From: Pseudanabaena sp. FACHB-1998
GTDB taxonomy: Bacteria; Cyanobacteriota; Cyanobacteriia; Pseudanabaenales; Pseudanabaenaceae
Direction of reading: 5' to 3'
DNA: 64,000 nt
Assembly: GCF_014696355.1 (NCBI RefSeq)
Contig: NZ_JACJQA010000015.1
Coordinates: forward strand, 1-64,000
Below the pieces are notes generated by a model. It was not told where the DNA came from. It did not search any database and saw only the letters and a list, made by a program, of their open reading frames with translations. Below are positions 24,382-32,784 of this stretch, in pieces (positions within the stretch are counted from its first letter, which is position 1; every line of letters starts with the position of its first letter). Made by a program: the position numbers and the translations under genes.

Positions 24382-25044
24382 TTGACGGAAAAATTTGTGG
24401 AAATTAAATCTGAAGTTTATCAAGGTCAGTTTGGTGAGTTTACGATTACTGAGGACGATCGCTTTAGCGTCATCATCTATCGCAGTGCTTTGGCGATCGC
24501 TGCCTTATGTTTTAGCCTTGGCACATTTTTAGTGCTTTCGCAGCCGAATAATCCTGAAGTCTTAAATTGGGTGACTTGGCTATATTGGGGATTTGTGATC
24601 GGTTTAGGTGTTGCCCTTTGGACAATTCATATTTATCTGGAATTATTGCATCGGGTTTTGCAGATCTTTTGGGGCATTGGGGCGATCGCTTCGGTAATTA
24701 TTTCTTTCTATTTTCCAGAACCTTTGGCGATCGCCCTTTATGATCACCCCATCGCTTTAATTGGTGTGGGTTTTATGTTTGCCGCGTTGACGGGGATTTT
24801 CTTTAAAGAGACTTTTTGTTTTAGTCGGTTTGAAACTAAGTTTTTAGTACCTTTAGTTCCTGTGCTAATTCTTGGGCATTTAGTGAATTTTTTAACTGTG
24901 GCGATCGAGCAGGTTTTCTTAGGCACTTGGGCAGTTTTGATGATGATTTTTGCAATTCGGAAATTAAGCCAAGAAATCCCTTCAGACATTGGCGATAAGT
25001 CAGTATTTGCCTATCTCAAAGCCCAAAAACAAAAAGCTGCGTAA
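24382..25044 (+). CDS. DUF2301 integral membrane protein
   Basis: The 220-residue protein starts with TTG at 24382 and has the conserved opening EVYQGQFGEFTITEDDRF seen in cyanobacterial DUF2301 proteins, followed by YRSALAIAALCFSLG. About six or seven membrane helices follow, with the block GIFFKETFCFSRFETKFLVPLVPVLILGH. Function is unknown. No ATG is available near the family's usual N-terminus, which supports the TTG start. A Uma2 gene follows 12 bases later on the same strand and may be co-transcribed. Confidence 0.8.
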   Translation: MTEKFVEIKSEVYQGQFGEFTITEDDRFSVIIYRSALAIAALCFSLGTFLVLSQPNNPEVLNWVTWLYWGFVIGLGVALWTIHIYLELLHRVLQIFWGIGAIASVIISFYFPEPLAIALYDHPIALIGVGFMFAALTGIFFKETFCFSRFETKFLVPLVPVLILGHLVNFLTVAIEQVFLGTWAVLMMIFAIRKLSQEIPSDIGDKSVFAYLKAQKQKAA

Positions 25045-25056
25045 ATCATCAAAATT

Positions 25057-25626
25057 ATGATTGCTACTCCTGTTAAGACTTATACCCCTGAAGAATATTT
25101 AGAGTTAGAGACTACATCGAAGACTCGTAACGAGTATCGCAACGGAGAAATCATTCCCATGACTGGTGGCACACCCACACATAACGAAATTATTGGTGCT
25201 TTGACGGTAATTTTAAGGCTGGCGCTCAAAGGTAAATCTTTACAAGTATTTGTCACCGATCAGCGCCTATGGATTCCTGAACGTCAAATCCATACTTATC
25301 CTGATGTGATGGTTGTGCCGCGTCCGATTCTGTTGCAAGAAGGGCGCAAGGATACAGTTACGCAACCAGTTTTTATTGCTGAAGTATTATCTAATTCCAC
25401 CAAAAATTATGATCGCAGTGAAAAGTTTGCTGATTACCGCACAATTCCAAGCTTTCAGGAATATTTATTAATTGATCAGGCTAAACCTCATGTAGAGCGC
25501 TACATTAAGCAATCAGAACATCAATGGTTGTTTATCGAGTATGACAATTTAGAAGATCGGTTTATGCTGTCATCGATTGATGTTGAAGTTAGCTTGGCAG
25601 ATTTATACGAAAATATTGAGTTTTAA
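25057..25626 (+). CDS. Uma2 family (DUF820) putative restriction-endonuclease-fold protein
   Basis: The 189-residue protein has the Uma2 pattern, including the N-terminal YTPEEYLELE, RNEYRNGEIIPMTGGTPTHN, and the PD-(D/E)xK-like core with YPDVMVV and FIAEVLSNSTKNYDRSEKFADYRTIPSFQEYLLID. These expanded families, tens of copies per cyanobacterial genome, are predicted nucleases with unknown role. Three copies occur in this window. It is immediately followed by a methyltransferase gene whose ATG touches its stop codon. Confidence 0.9.
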   Translation: MIATPVKTYTPEEYLELETTSKTRNEYRNGEIIPMTGGTPTHNEIIGALTVILRLALKGKSLQVFVTDQRLWIPERQIHTYPDVMVVPRPILLQEGRKDTVTQPVFIAEVLSNSTKNYDRSEKFADYRTIPSFQEYLLIDQAKPHVERYIKQSEHQWLFIEYDNLEDRFMLSSIDVEVSLADLYENIEF

Positions 25627-26322
25627 ATGAATAAAGCTTTTACTTCTCAAAATGATGAATGGACAGAGGCGATCGCCCCCGTCCAAAAGCGATACGATCG
25701 CGAATATCGCAATGAGGCGTTTGATTTACCTGCCGAGGTGGAATCAATGCCTTTATTTAGAGAATGGGTAAGCCATACACTGTCGAGCAAAATTGCTTCA
25801 CCTTTTTGGGAATTAGCTCAATTTCAAAAAAATCAAAGATGTTTGGATATTGGTTGTGGGGTTAGCTTTTTAATTTATCCTTGGCGCGATTGGGACGTAG
25901 TTTTTTATGGTCAAGAGGTGAGTTTTGTGGCGAAGGAAGCCCTAAATTCAAGGGGTTCGCAGCTTAACTCCAAATTATTTAAAGGGGTGCAGCATGGAGC
26001 CGCGCACCAGTTAAATTATGAAAATGCGATCTTCGATCGCGTTATTGCTACAGGGTTTAGTTGCTATTACCCTCTGAAATATTGGAAATTAGTATTGCAA
26101 GAAGCAAAGCGAGTATTAAAGCCCAATGGGGTTTTGATTTTTGATGCGATCGCCCCTGATTTAGAATTAGCAGAAAATTGGGCGATTTTAGAAACCTATT
26201 TAGGGGCTGAGGTATTTCTTACACCGCTTAATGAAATTACGGAGTTAGTGCAGTCCACAGGTGGCAAGATTACGGCGAAAAAAGATGGCTTGTTATTTTC
26301 GATGTATCGCGTCCAGTGGTAG
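25627..26322 (+). CDS. Class I SAM-dependent methyltransferase
   Basis: The 231-residue protein has a Rossmann-like methyltransferase core. CLDIGCGVSF near residue 80 is motif I, NAIFDRVIATGFSCYYP is the acceptor-side strand, and EAKRVLKPNGVLIFDAIAP is post-motif III. The N-terminal part (YDREYRNEAFDLPAEVESMPLFREWV) suits the cyanobacterial small-molecule group. The substrate is unknown. The start codon follows the Uma2 stop directly, so the genes are translationally linked. A link between the two activities is only suggested by position. Confidence 0.87.
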   Translation: MNKAFTSQNDEWTEAIAPVQKRYDREYRNEAFDLPAEVESMPLFREWVSHTLSSKIASPFWELAQFQKNQRCLDIGCGVSFLIYPWRDWDVVFYGQEVSFVAKEALNSRGSQLNSKLFKGVQHGAAHQLNYENAIFDRVIATGFSCYYPLKYWKLVLQEAKRVLKPNGVLIFDAIAPDLELAENWAILETYLGAEVFLTPLNEITELVQSTGGKITAKKDGLLFSMYRVQW

Positions 26323-26400
26323 TAAGGATTGAGGCGATCCTTTAGGGGCTGCCAATGCACAATGTAATTTAGACTATTGAATCTATATAATGAGATTTAT

Positions 26401-26844
26401 ATGAATAATGCAAAATCCTTATATGAAACCGACTTTAATCTTTGGTTGACGGAAACTGTAAATTCATTAAGAACAGGCGCGATCGCCAACTTAGACTTGG
26501 AAAATCTTGCCGAAGAAATTGAGGATATGGGAAACAGCCGCAAAGATGCTCTAGAAAGTAATTTAATTAGGGTTTTGCAACATTTACTCAAATGGAAATA
26601 TCAACCGCAAAAACGTACCAATAGTTGGAAAGCCTCAATTACTGAGCATTCTCTGCGATTAAATAAAGCTATAAAAAAAAGTCCTAGTCTTAAGCCTTAT
26701 TTTGAATCCGTCTTTGCTGAGTGTTACCAAGATGCCAGATTAATTACTGCTCAGGAAACGGGATTAGAACTTTCTGTTTTTCCAGATATTTGTCCCTTCG
26801 CACTAGCAGATATTTTAAATCCTCATTATCTACCTGAAGATTAA
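26401..26844 (+). CDS. DUF29 domain-containing protein
   Basis: The protein of about 147 residues has the full DUF29 pattern: LYETDFNLWLTETVNSLRTG, LDLENLAEEIEDMGNSRKDALESNLIRVLQHLLKWKYQP, and the ending with YQDARLITAQETGL. This family is abundant in cyanobacteria and is of unknown function. I use the ATG at 26401. A TTG at 26377 in the same frame adds eight residues without support. A family of this type often sits near mobile or addiction genes. Confidence 0.85.
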   Translation: MNNAKSLYETDFNLWLTETVNSLRTGAIANLDLENLAEEIEDMGNSRKDALESNLIRVLQHLLKWKYQPQKRTNSWKASITEHSLRLNKAIKKSPSLKPYFESVFAECYQDARLITAQETGLELSVFPDICPFALADILNPHYLPED

Positions 26845-26892
26845 TTAAAATAAATGCAAAGTTCTGTTACTGCAATTTCTATGATTGGGAGT

Positions 26893-26924
26893 TATAGACA
26901 AGGGGCTTAAGCCCCTTGTCTATA
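26893..26924. repeat. Perfect 32-base palindrome
   Basis: TATAGACAAGGGGCTT is followed directly by its reverse complement, with no loop. The outer TATAG/CTATA ends are the same as those of family A elements. Confidence 0.85.
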
Positions 26925-26926
26925 AA

Positions 26927-27014
26927 GCTATAGTCACCTTTGGACACCAAAACCAATAAGCGAGTGGCGGCGCTTCGCGCCGCCACTCGCTTATTGGTTT
27001 TCATACAGCTATAG
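26927..27014. repeat. Family A MITE-like element, copy 2 (short)
   Basis: AGCTATAG-type ends enclose a perfect hairpin with arms ACCAATAAGCGAGTGGCGGC, closed on GCTTCGC. Compared with the copy at 17401, two arm positions changed together on both sides, so pairing was kept. Confidence 0.75.
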
Positions 27015-27106
27015 ATGGTTTTAGTGGTACAAAATTGCTCGGTGCAGTCAATAATTAAGCAAGTAATAAACAAATTAAACCAAGTAACTTTAGGCGCATA
27101 AAATTT

Positions 27107-27394
27107 ATGTCTGATAATTCTTCAACGACGGGTGCTGATGCGATTGATGTGGCGATCGCACAGGGACTTGATTTTGATGGCACACCCATCGACCCCAAAA
27201 AGCTTGATTTATACAGTAGTGTTATGGCTCTAGAAGCTGGTCGTCAACGCAGTGGCGTAACTAATACCATGCGATCGCGCATTGTCCGTATTGGCGCAAA
27301 GCACATTCCTCAAGATGAGCTTAATCAAAAATTATTAGAGGCAGGTTTTGCCCCACTTAAGGATAAAGATGTTGCTTACTATTACAACAAGTAA
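27107..27394 (+). CDS. DUF4090 family protein
   Basis: The 95-residue protein matches the cyanobacterium-specific DUF4090 family, with TGADAIDVAIAQGLDFDGTPI, VMALEAGRQRSGVTNTMRSR and IVRIGAKHIPQDELNQ in order. The protein is small, soluble and highly conserved, without known function. The start is ATG at 27107. It is monocistronic, followed by a perfect hairpin. Confidence 0.85.
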   Translation: MSDNSSTTGADAIDVAIAQGLDFDGTPIDPKKLDLYSSVMALEAGRQRSGVTNTMRSRIVRIGAKHIPQDELNQKLLEAGFAPLKDKDVAYYYNK

Positions 27395-27410
27395 TGTACG
27401 TCCTTCTCTT

Positions 27411-27453
27411 CCTAGAAAGTGATGCGGCGCGAAGCGCCGCATCACTTTCTAGG
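27411..27453 (+). terminator. DUF4090 gene terminator
   Basis: Perfect 20-base arms (27411-27430 and 27434-27453) close on GCGAAGC, with a following GGTTTT. Confidence 0.78.
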
Positions 27454-27491
27454 GTTTTAGGAATTAGATACCGTCATAGGCTTGCTGCATG

Positions 27492-27538
27492 GAAATAATT
27501 AATGGTTCGGGGCTTTGCCCCGAACCATTAATTATTTC
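27492..27538. repeat. Perfect 22-base inverted repeat
   Basis: Arms 27492-27513 and 27517-27538 are exact and close on GCTTTGC. It lies between the DUF4090 gene and the L,D-transpeptidase gene and is not adjacent to either gene's end, so it is more likely a repeat unit than a terminator. Confidence 0.75.
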
Positions 27539-27596
27539 TACATGATTTGGCGTAGATAACTTAGGTTTGGGCATAATTGAGGTAGGCAAATTTTCA

Positions 27597-28121
27597 ATGA
27601 ATATGTTTAAGTACTGTCCCGCTAAACTAAGAGCTTCCGCACTTTTGCTATTTCTGTCCCTCTTTTTGATAGGAGTTAGTGATAGCCTTACGACAGATAT
27701 GGCGATCGCCCAAACCTCTCGGCGTAGTAATAGTGCGCGCGATCGCGATATCGAATTACTCAGGCGATCGGGGCAACGCTGGATTGAAATTCGTCTTAGA
27801 AGTCAAAGACTTTTAGCATGGCAAGGTAATCAGTTAGTTTATGCAGTCGTAGTCTCTACGGGCAAAAGTGCTACACCAACGCCCAAAGGTATTTTTAAAA
27901 TTCAGACTAAATACCCTACCGCCAGAATGCAGGGTGAAGACTACAACGTCCCAGATGTCCCAAATGTGATGTACTACAGTGGCAACTATGCAATTCATGG
28001 CGCTTATTGGCATAGAAGCTTTGGTATTCCGATCAGTCATGGCTGTACTAACGTTGCCCCAGACCACGCTGCATGGCTCTATCGTTGGGCTTCGGTGGGA
28101 ACTACGGTGGTGGTGCGCTAG
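27597..28121 (+). CDS. L,D-transpeptidase (YkuD domain)
   Basis: This exported enzyme makes 3-3 peptide crosslinks in peptidoglycan or anchors proteins to it. The N-terminus is a signal sequence (ALLLFLSLFLIGVSD), followed by a linker and the YkuD catalytic domain. The active site motif is HGAYW...ISHGCTNV with the nucleophile Cys in SHGC, and RWIEIRLRSQRLLAW opens the domain. I choose the ATG at 27597. The TTG at 27567 would put charged residues in front of the signal peptide. It is a short form without LysM or PG-binding domains. Confidence 0.9.
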   Translation: MNMFKYCPAKLRASALLLFLSLFLIGVSDSLTTDMAIAQTSRRSNSARDRDIELLRRSGQRWIEIRLRSQRLLAWQGNQLVYAVVVSTGKSATPTPKGIFKIQTKYPTARMQGEDYNVPDVPNVMYYSGNYAIHGAYWHRSFGIPISHGCTNVAPDHAAWLYRWASVGTTVVVR

Positions 28122-28259
28122 GGCTAAGCATCCCCTTTTGCTAAATAAAACTTAACGACTTAGAAATAGACAGAGACGATCGCCTCACAGTAACCTAGAG
28201 ACGATATCTGTAATCATTTTATTTTTCAAATTACAGTCTTTAGGAATAAGGATAAAACT

Positions 28260-28451
28260 ATGGCAGTTGCACGTGGTTCCAAGGTTCGCATTTTGCGTAA
28301 AGAGTCCTACTGGTATCGTGAAGTCGGTACTGTAGCTTCTGTTGATAAAAGCGGCATCATTTATCCAGTGATCGTTCGCTTTGACAGCGTAAATTACTCT
28401 AATGTCGCAACTAATAACTTTGCGATCGATGAAGTCGAAGAAGTCGCTTAG
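28260..28451 (+). CDS. psaE: Photosystem I reaction center subunit IV
   Basis: PsaE is the stromal/cytoplasmic subunit of photosystem I that helps ferredoxin and FNR docking and cyclic electron flow. The 63-residue protein has the SH3-like sequence [40 protein letters not shown]. The length is typical (about 65-75). An AAGGAT ribosome binding site lies just upstream. Single gene, followed by a strong terminator before mutM. Confidence 0.97.
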   Translation: MAVARGSKVRILRKESYWYREVGTVASVDKSGIIYPVIVRFDSVNYSNVATNNFAIDEVEEVA

Positions 28452-28464
28452 ATTCTTCTAACCT

Positions 28465-28507
28465 AAAAAAGCTACAATCTTTGCATAGCAAAGATTGTAG
28501 CTTTTTT
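28465..28507 (+). terminator. psaE terminator
   Basis: Perfect 20-base arms (28465-28484 and 28488-28507) with T run at the end. It is nine bases upstream of the mutM start. Confidence 0.88.
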
Positions 28508-28515
28508 ATTGAATA

Positions 28516-29385
28516 ATGCCTGAATTACCAGAAGTTGAGACGGTTCGGATTGGTTTAAATGAAAATACGTTAGGTTGGCAAATTGAAGGTGGTGAAATAT
28601 TGCTACCCCGTGCGATCGCCTATCCTGAAAATTCCCAAGCTTTTTTAGATTCGCTAATTGGGGCAGAGTTTATCGAATGGCAGCGACGGGGAAAATATTT
28701 AATTGCTAAGTTATCTCAAGGCAATCAATTAGGAGTGCATTTACGAATGACGGGGAGTTTGCTCTGGTGCGATCGCGATGAAACTTTGGGCAAGCATACA
28801 CGAGTACGACTTTTTTTAAAGGAAAAGGTCAAGGGGAAAAAGGAAAAAGGTTTAGGTCAAAGAGAATTGCGTTTTGATGATCAGCGTACCTTTGGCAAAA
28901 TGTGGTGGGTTCCCTCTGGACAACCGACAGAATCAGTGATTACGGGACTACAAAAACTAGGCTTAGAGCCTTTTGATGCGGCTTTTACTCCCGAACATTT
29001 AGCGACCCAATTAAGCCGTAGTGGTCGCCCTATTAAGACTGTCCTGCTCGATCAAGAAACTGTGGCAGGTATTGGCAATATTTATGCTGATGAGTCATTA
29101 TTTTTAGGGAAAATCCATCCCCAAAAAGCGGCGAATTCTCTTAACTCAGAACAGGTAAAAGCTTTACATCAAGGAATTATTAAATCCCTGAGTGATGGAA
29201 TTGCGAAAGGTGGCACAACGTTTAGCTCGTTTCAAAATGTCGCAGGGCTGAAGGGAAATTACATTGATACGGCTTGGGTATTTCGACGGACAGGTCAGCC
29301 TTGTAATGTATGTGGTACTAGTATTTCCAAAATTAAGCTCGGTGGGCGATCGACGCATTTTTGTGCTCAATGCCAAATTTTATAG
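28516..29385 (+). CDS. mutM: Formamidopyrimidine-DNA glycosylase
   Basis: MutM removes 8-oxoguanine and formamidopyrimidines from DNA and nicks the abasic site. The start is the diagnostic PELPEVETVR, with Pro2 as the nucleophile. LRMTGSLL, HTRVRLFL, TFGKMWWV, VAGIGNIYADESLF and a C-terminal zinc finger CNVC...CAQC follow. A Lys/Gly-rich run (KEKVKGKKEKGLGQ, around residue 101) is inserted in the loop after HTRVRLFL, where other MutM proteins have only a few residues. The TAG stop lies within the terminal repeat of a family A element. Confidence 0.95.
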   Translation: MPELPEVETVRIGLNENTLGWQIEGGEILLPRAIAYPENSQAFLDSLIGAEFIEWQRRGKYLIAKLSQGNQLGVHLRMTGSLLWCDRDETLGKHTRVRLFLKEKVKGKKEKGLGQRELRFDDQRTFGKMWWVPSGQPTESVITGLQKLGLEPFDAAFTPEHLATQLSRSGRPIKTVLLDQETVAGIGNIYADESLFLGKIHPQKAANSLNSEQVKALHQGIIKSLSDGIAKGGTTFSSFQNVAGLKGNYIDTAWVFRRTGQPCNVCGTSISKIKLGGRSTHFCAQCQIL

Positions 29386-29496
29386 CTGTTGCCATTCTTG
29401 TTAAGACACAAACCCAGAAAACGAGTTGCGGCGCGAAGCGCCGCAACTCGTTTTCTGGGTTTTGGGTTGTCCTGAGACAAGTGACTAAAGCTATTT
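29381..29496. repeat. Family A MITE-like element, copy 3
   Basis: It begins TATAGCTG (overlapping the mutM stop codon) and ends AAAGCTATT. The inner hairpin has arms ACCCAGAAAACGAGTTGCGG and complement, closing on GCGAAGC. The length of 116 bp equals that of copy 1. Confidence 0.72.
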
Positions 29497-29525
29497 AAAG
29501 CGATCGCCTCTTACCAAAATCAATA

Positions 29526-29570
29526 AGCTAAAGACTTAGCCAGCTAAAGACTTAGCCAGCTAAAGACTTG
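29526..29570. repeat. Tandem 16-base repeat at the end of the Uma2 gene
   Basis: AGCTAAAGACTTAGCC occurs twice and then partially a third time. The repeats cover the last codons of the Uma2 gene on the - strand (SWLSL and the stop), so the C-terminus and the stop position depend on the repeat count. Confidence 0.8.
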
Positions 29571-30101
29571 CTCAACCGTTAGTTCCAAATCAATTCCTGT
29601 AAGAACTGGTAAGCGATCGCTATAGGTAAATTCTTTAACGCGGCGATCGCTATCCACTACCAAAATACTTTCATCCTCGGCATCAAGTAACCAACCTAGC
29701 TCAGAGCCATGTTCCGCACAATGTAAGAGTTTCCCTAAAACTTGTTTATACTTTTGATCTGGAGATAGAATTTCAATTGCCCAATCAGGATAGATTTCAA
29801 AACGGTTAGCGATGCGTCCCGACGGCAAACGCGGGATTCTTTCCCAACGAAATATAGCTATCTCTGGGACGATCGCTAACCCACCAAAAACACAGCGCAA
29901 CTCTGGAAAGGCTTTGGCAATTTTCTGTGGTTTCGCGATTTGATTAATAGTTTCGCAAAGATCAATCTGAAGTTGACTATGTTCACCTTGGGGCATAGTT
30001 TTTTGAGTGATTTGTCCATTAATAAATTCAGAGGCAGGTTTAGTTTCTGGCAATTGCAAAAACTCATCTATAGTTATGGGTCTAATTGCTGTCACAGTCA
30101 T
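29544..30101 (-). CDS. Uma2 family (DUF820) protein
   Basis: The 185-residue protein belongs to the same predicted nuclease family as the gene at 25057, but to a different branch. It has TIDEFLQLPETKPASEFINGQI, the core PEIAIFRWERIPR and DWAIEILSPDQKYKQVLGKLLHCAEHGSELGWLLDAEDESILV. The D...E-x-L core acidic residues of the PD-(D/E)xK fold are kept. Its last codons lie in a tandem 16-base repeat. Role unknown. Confidence 0.88.
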   Translation of the reverse strand: MTVTAIRPITIDEFLQLPETKPASEFINGQITQKTMPQGEHSQLQIDLCETINQIAKPQKIAKAFPELRCVFGGLAIVPEIAIFRWERIPRLPSGRIANRFEIYPDWAIEILSPDQKYKQVLGKLLHCAEHGSELGWLLDAEDESILVVDSDRRVKEFTYSDRLPVLTGIDLELTVEQVFSWLSL

Positions 30102-30278
30102 AGCCTTATGCCCTAAAAAACTTCCTTGATATTAACAGCGATTCCCTATCTCATTTGTATAAACAGCGATCGTGATTATTTAATCCCTACAGTCGCTATT
30201 TCATAAGCCTAATTCCGATGGGCGATCGCTAGAACAAATACTTGTCCTATCCCTTATAGCCCTTTGCAATAACTCTTT

Positions 30279-30383
30279 TAAGTAGCTAGGCAAAATTAAA
30301 GATAAAACCCCAAAAGCTGTGGCACACGCGCAGTGTGCGCCACAGCTTTTAGGTCTGGGTTTTTAATTATGCCCAGCTACTTA
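30279..30383. repeat. Family B MITE-like element, copy 2 (best preserved)
   Basis: This 105-bp palindromic element has terminal repeats TAAGTAGCTAGGCAAAATTA and TAATTATGCCCAGCTACTTA. The central hairpin pairs CCAAAAGCTGTGGC with its complement, with ACACGCGCAGTGTGC in the middle. It carries no coding capacity. It lies alone in the 580-base gap before the FAD oxidoreductase gene. Confidence 0.8.
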
Positions 30384-30552
30384 CAAATTATTTAAGATTG
30401 AAATAAACCGATCTTTGTATCGCAAAGGACTTGACAAGCCTCTGTATTTATCTATCCATTTAAAAGCCCATAAATTAAGTACTTAAACTATGGATGTAAT
30501 AGAGAAAAATTGATGCGATCGCCTAAGTATTTAACTGGAATTGAACTTAGAT

Positions 30553-30580
30553 TTGTCAGCCAATTTACTTACACTAAAAT
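30553..30580 (+). promoter_or_regulatory. Predicted promoter of the FAD oxidoreductase gene
   Basis: TTGTCA (30553-30558) and TAAAAT (30575-30580) are 16 bases apart, each one base from consensus. This implies a leader of about 95 bases. The rest of the 30384-30682 gap shows nothing I can support. Confidence 0.42.
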
Positions 30581-30682
30581 ATGTCTACTCATAGACAATA
30601 TAAGCTAATCTTAAGGTTGTGTGATGTGAGCATAATTGCTTGTCCATAAAGCAAGTAAATATTTAATGAGTGATAGCGAGTT

Positions 30683-32671
30683 ATGAGCGGTCAAACAGAG
30701 AAACCAGAAGATACAAACGATCGCAGCGATCAAAACATAGAAAATCAACCAAAACAAGCATTTAAGCCTAAAGTGCGGTTTATTTTTTTAATGCTGTTTA
30801 TGGGTGTAGTCCTAAGCGGTGCGGCGGCAAGGACTTGGCAGATCATCGGCAACCAAAAGCCACCTGTAGAACCGATCGCCCAAACTCCTGATGCATCGAT
30901 TCCTCCTTATGATCGCAATGGATTCCCAAATCTCAATCCACCAGCCCCAGCCGATGCGGAAGTATGGGAATGTGATGTGGCGATCGTTGGCGGATCTCTA
31001 GGGGGAGTCGCCGCTGCCTATCACTCAATGAAAACGGGAGCAACAACTTGCCTTATCGAACTTACACCGATGCTCGGCGGACAGGTGAGTTCGCAGGGAG
31101 TAAGTGCGATCGATGAATCCTTACTTATGCGCTATCGCCAACAATTTCCGCTTAGTTGGACGCATTTCAAAAATATTATCGCCAGCCAGCCAGCCTTACC
31201 TGATAAATATTCCTATCTCAAGCCGGGAGCTGTGGTAGCGGATACGAATAGTTGCTGGGTAGGCAATCTTTGCTTCACTCCCTATTCAGGAGAACTCGCT
31301 TCCGAAGAGTTTTTGCGCGAGTCGCAACGATCATCTCCTAAAAGTCGATGGGAAACTCAAATCGCCTTTAAGGGCGCAACTTTTAATGAGAAAGGCGATC
31401 GCATTACCGCCATTCATGCAGTAAGAAGGATTCCCCGCGATCCTAACTATCTCTCTCAAGGTCGTTTGTCTCGCGAACTCAAAAGCTGGTTTAACTGGAA
31501 TCCTGACGAAACCTTTGATAAAAAAGCTATTCGCTTACAGCCTCCCGCAGGTAAGCAAATGATCGTGATTGACTCCACCGACACCGCCGAATTGATTGCT
31601 TGGGCAAATATTCCCCATCGACTCGGTTCGGAAGGATTTAGCACTACAGGTGAAGTTCATGCGGTCGCCGACAATCCCGAATGTACCCAAGCCTTTACCT
31701 TTCCCTTTGTCCTCAAAATTGCCGATGACGAAGGGCGATCGCTCAAGGAATTACGCAAAGTGCAGCCCGGATTTTCCCGTGAAGAGCATCGCAAAGACTA
31801 CGACTTAGGTAGATTTCCGATGTTTGAAGGCAATAGCGTATTTAACTATCGCCGCATTGTCAGCATGAAGCGCGATGACCCCTTTAAGGCAACTCCTGCC
31901 AAGGGCGACATGACCGTCATTAACTGGAATCGTGGCAATGATTGGGGAATTATGAATCCGCCGCTGATTTTGACTGATCAACAAATTCGCGATTCAGGTC
32001 AACAGCAAAACTGGTTAGGAGGCTTAAATACGAAAGCGCTTAAAGATGGTGAAAATCATGCCCTTCTATTTGCAGAATGGTTGATGGATAAATACGCTTC
32101 AACAGAGTTTCCGATTCGGATGATGTCAGGTCCTGACAGCCCCATGCCAACTCAATCAGGATTAAGTATGTATCCCTATATTCGCGAAGGTCGGCGGATT
32201 TTAGGGCGTTCTGCCTATGGTCAGCCAGTGTTTTTCATGCGTGAGCAGGACATTCGCAATGATATGGAAGGTGGACGTAGTTTTAATGCGACTTCCATTG
32301 GCTTAACCCACTATGCGATCGATATGCATGGCTGTCGCTATCGCAATTGGGAACCATCCAAGGCTCCAAGCTCAGCGCCCGCCAATGAAGACAAAGTCCG
32401 TCCAATTATTCTGCCCTTTGAAAGCTTGATTCCACAGCGTATTGATAATTTGCTGATGGGTGGTAAAGCGATGGCAGTTAGTCACATCGTAAATGGAGCA
32501 ACCCGTATTCATGTGGGCGAATGGTCAGCAGGGGCTGCCGCAGGTGCATCGGCAGCATGGATTTTGGCGCAGGACGATCCTAGCTTAACGCCGCAAGCGA
32601 TTCTTGATCGCGGCAAGATCAAGGACTTGCAAGCCCATTTGCGATCGCAGGGTCTTCTAATAGATTGGTAA
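30683..32671 (+). CDS. Membrane-anchored FAD-dependent oxidoreductase
   Basis: The 662-residue protein has a cytoplasmic N-terminal tail, a single membrane segment (around residue 32-48, FIFLMLFMGVVLSGAAA) and then a large FAD_oxidored domain. The dinucleotide-binding motif is VAIVGGSLGGVAAAYHSMKTGATTCLIE, followed by MLGGQVSSQGVSAID. A conserved internal VIDSTDTAELI and the C-terminal NLLMGGKAMAVSHIVNGATRIHVGEWSAGAAAGASAAW complete the flavin site. This family (related to succinate dehydrogenase/fumarate reductase flavoproteins and xanthan lyases) has no known substrate in cyanobacteria. The anchor suggests export or periplasmic action. Single gene. Confidence 0.85.
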   Translation: MSGQTEKPEDTNDRSDQNIENQPKQAFKPKVRFIFLMLFMGVVLSGAAARTWQIIGNQKPPVEPIAQTPDASIPPYDRNGFPNLNPPAPADAEVWECDVAIVGGSLGGVAAAYHSMKTGATTCLIELTPMLGGQVSSQGVSAIDESLLMRYRQQFPLSWTHFKNIIASQPALPDKYSYLKPGAVVADTNSCWVGNLCFTPYSGELASEEFLRESQRSSPKSRWETQIAFKGATFNEKGDRITAIHAVRRIPRDPNYLSQGRLSRELKSWFNWNPDETFDKKAIRLQPPAGKQMIVIDSTDTAELIAWANIPHRLGSEGFSTTGEVHAVADNPECTQAFTFPFVLKIADDEGRSLKELRKVQPGFSREEHRKDYDLGRFPMFEGNSVFNYRRIVSMKRDDPFKATPAKGDMTVINWNRGNDWGIMNPPLILTDQQIRDSGQQQNWLGGLNTKALKDGENHALLFAEWLMDKYASTEFPIRMMSGPDSPMPTQSGLSMYPYIREGRRILGRSAYGQPVFFMREQDIRNDMEGGRSFNATSIGLTHYAIDMHGCRYRNWEPSKAPSSAPANEDKVRPIILPFESLIPQRIDNLLMGGKAMAVSHIVNGATRIHVGEWSAGAAAGASAAWILAQDDPSLTPQAILDRGKIKDLQAHLRSQGLLIDW

Positions 32672-32675
32672 TACC

Positions 32676-32709
32676 AATTTACAAAAGTGTGCCAACACTT
32701 TTGTAAATT
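32676..32709. repeat. Family C small palindrome, copy 2
   Basis: AATTTACAAAAGTGT and ACACTTTTGTAAATT (32676-32690 and 32695-32709) are exact complements. It starts five bases after the FAD oxidoreductase stop and is fused to the next GC-core palindrome. Confidence 0.75.
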
Positions 32710-32712
32710 AAA

Positions 32713-32761
32713 ACCCCCAAGATAAATGGCGGCGCTTTGCGCCGCCATTTATCTTGGGGGT
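32713..32761. terminator. GC-core palindromic terminator
   Basis: Perfect 23-base arms (32713-32735 and 32739-32761) close on GCTTTGC. It lies between the convergent FAD oxidoreductase and DUF3082 genes. Confidence 0.78.
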
Positions 32762-32784
32762 GGTAAGCGCAAAGTTCTGCCGAT

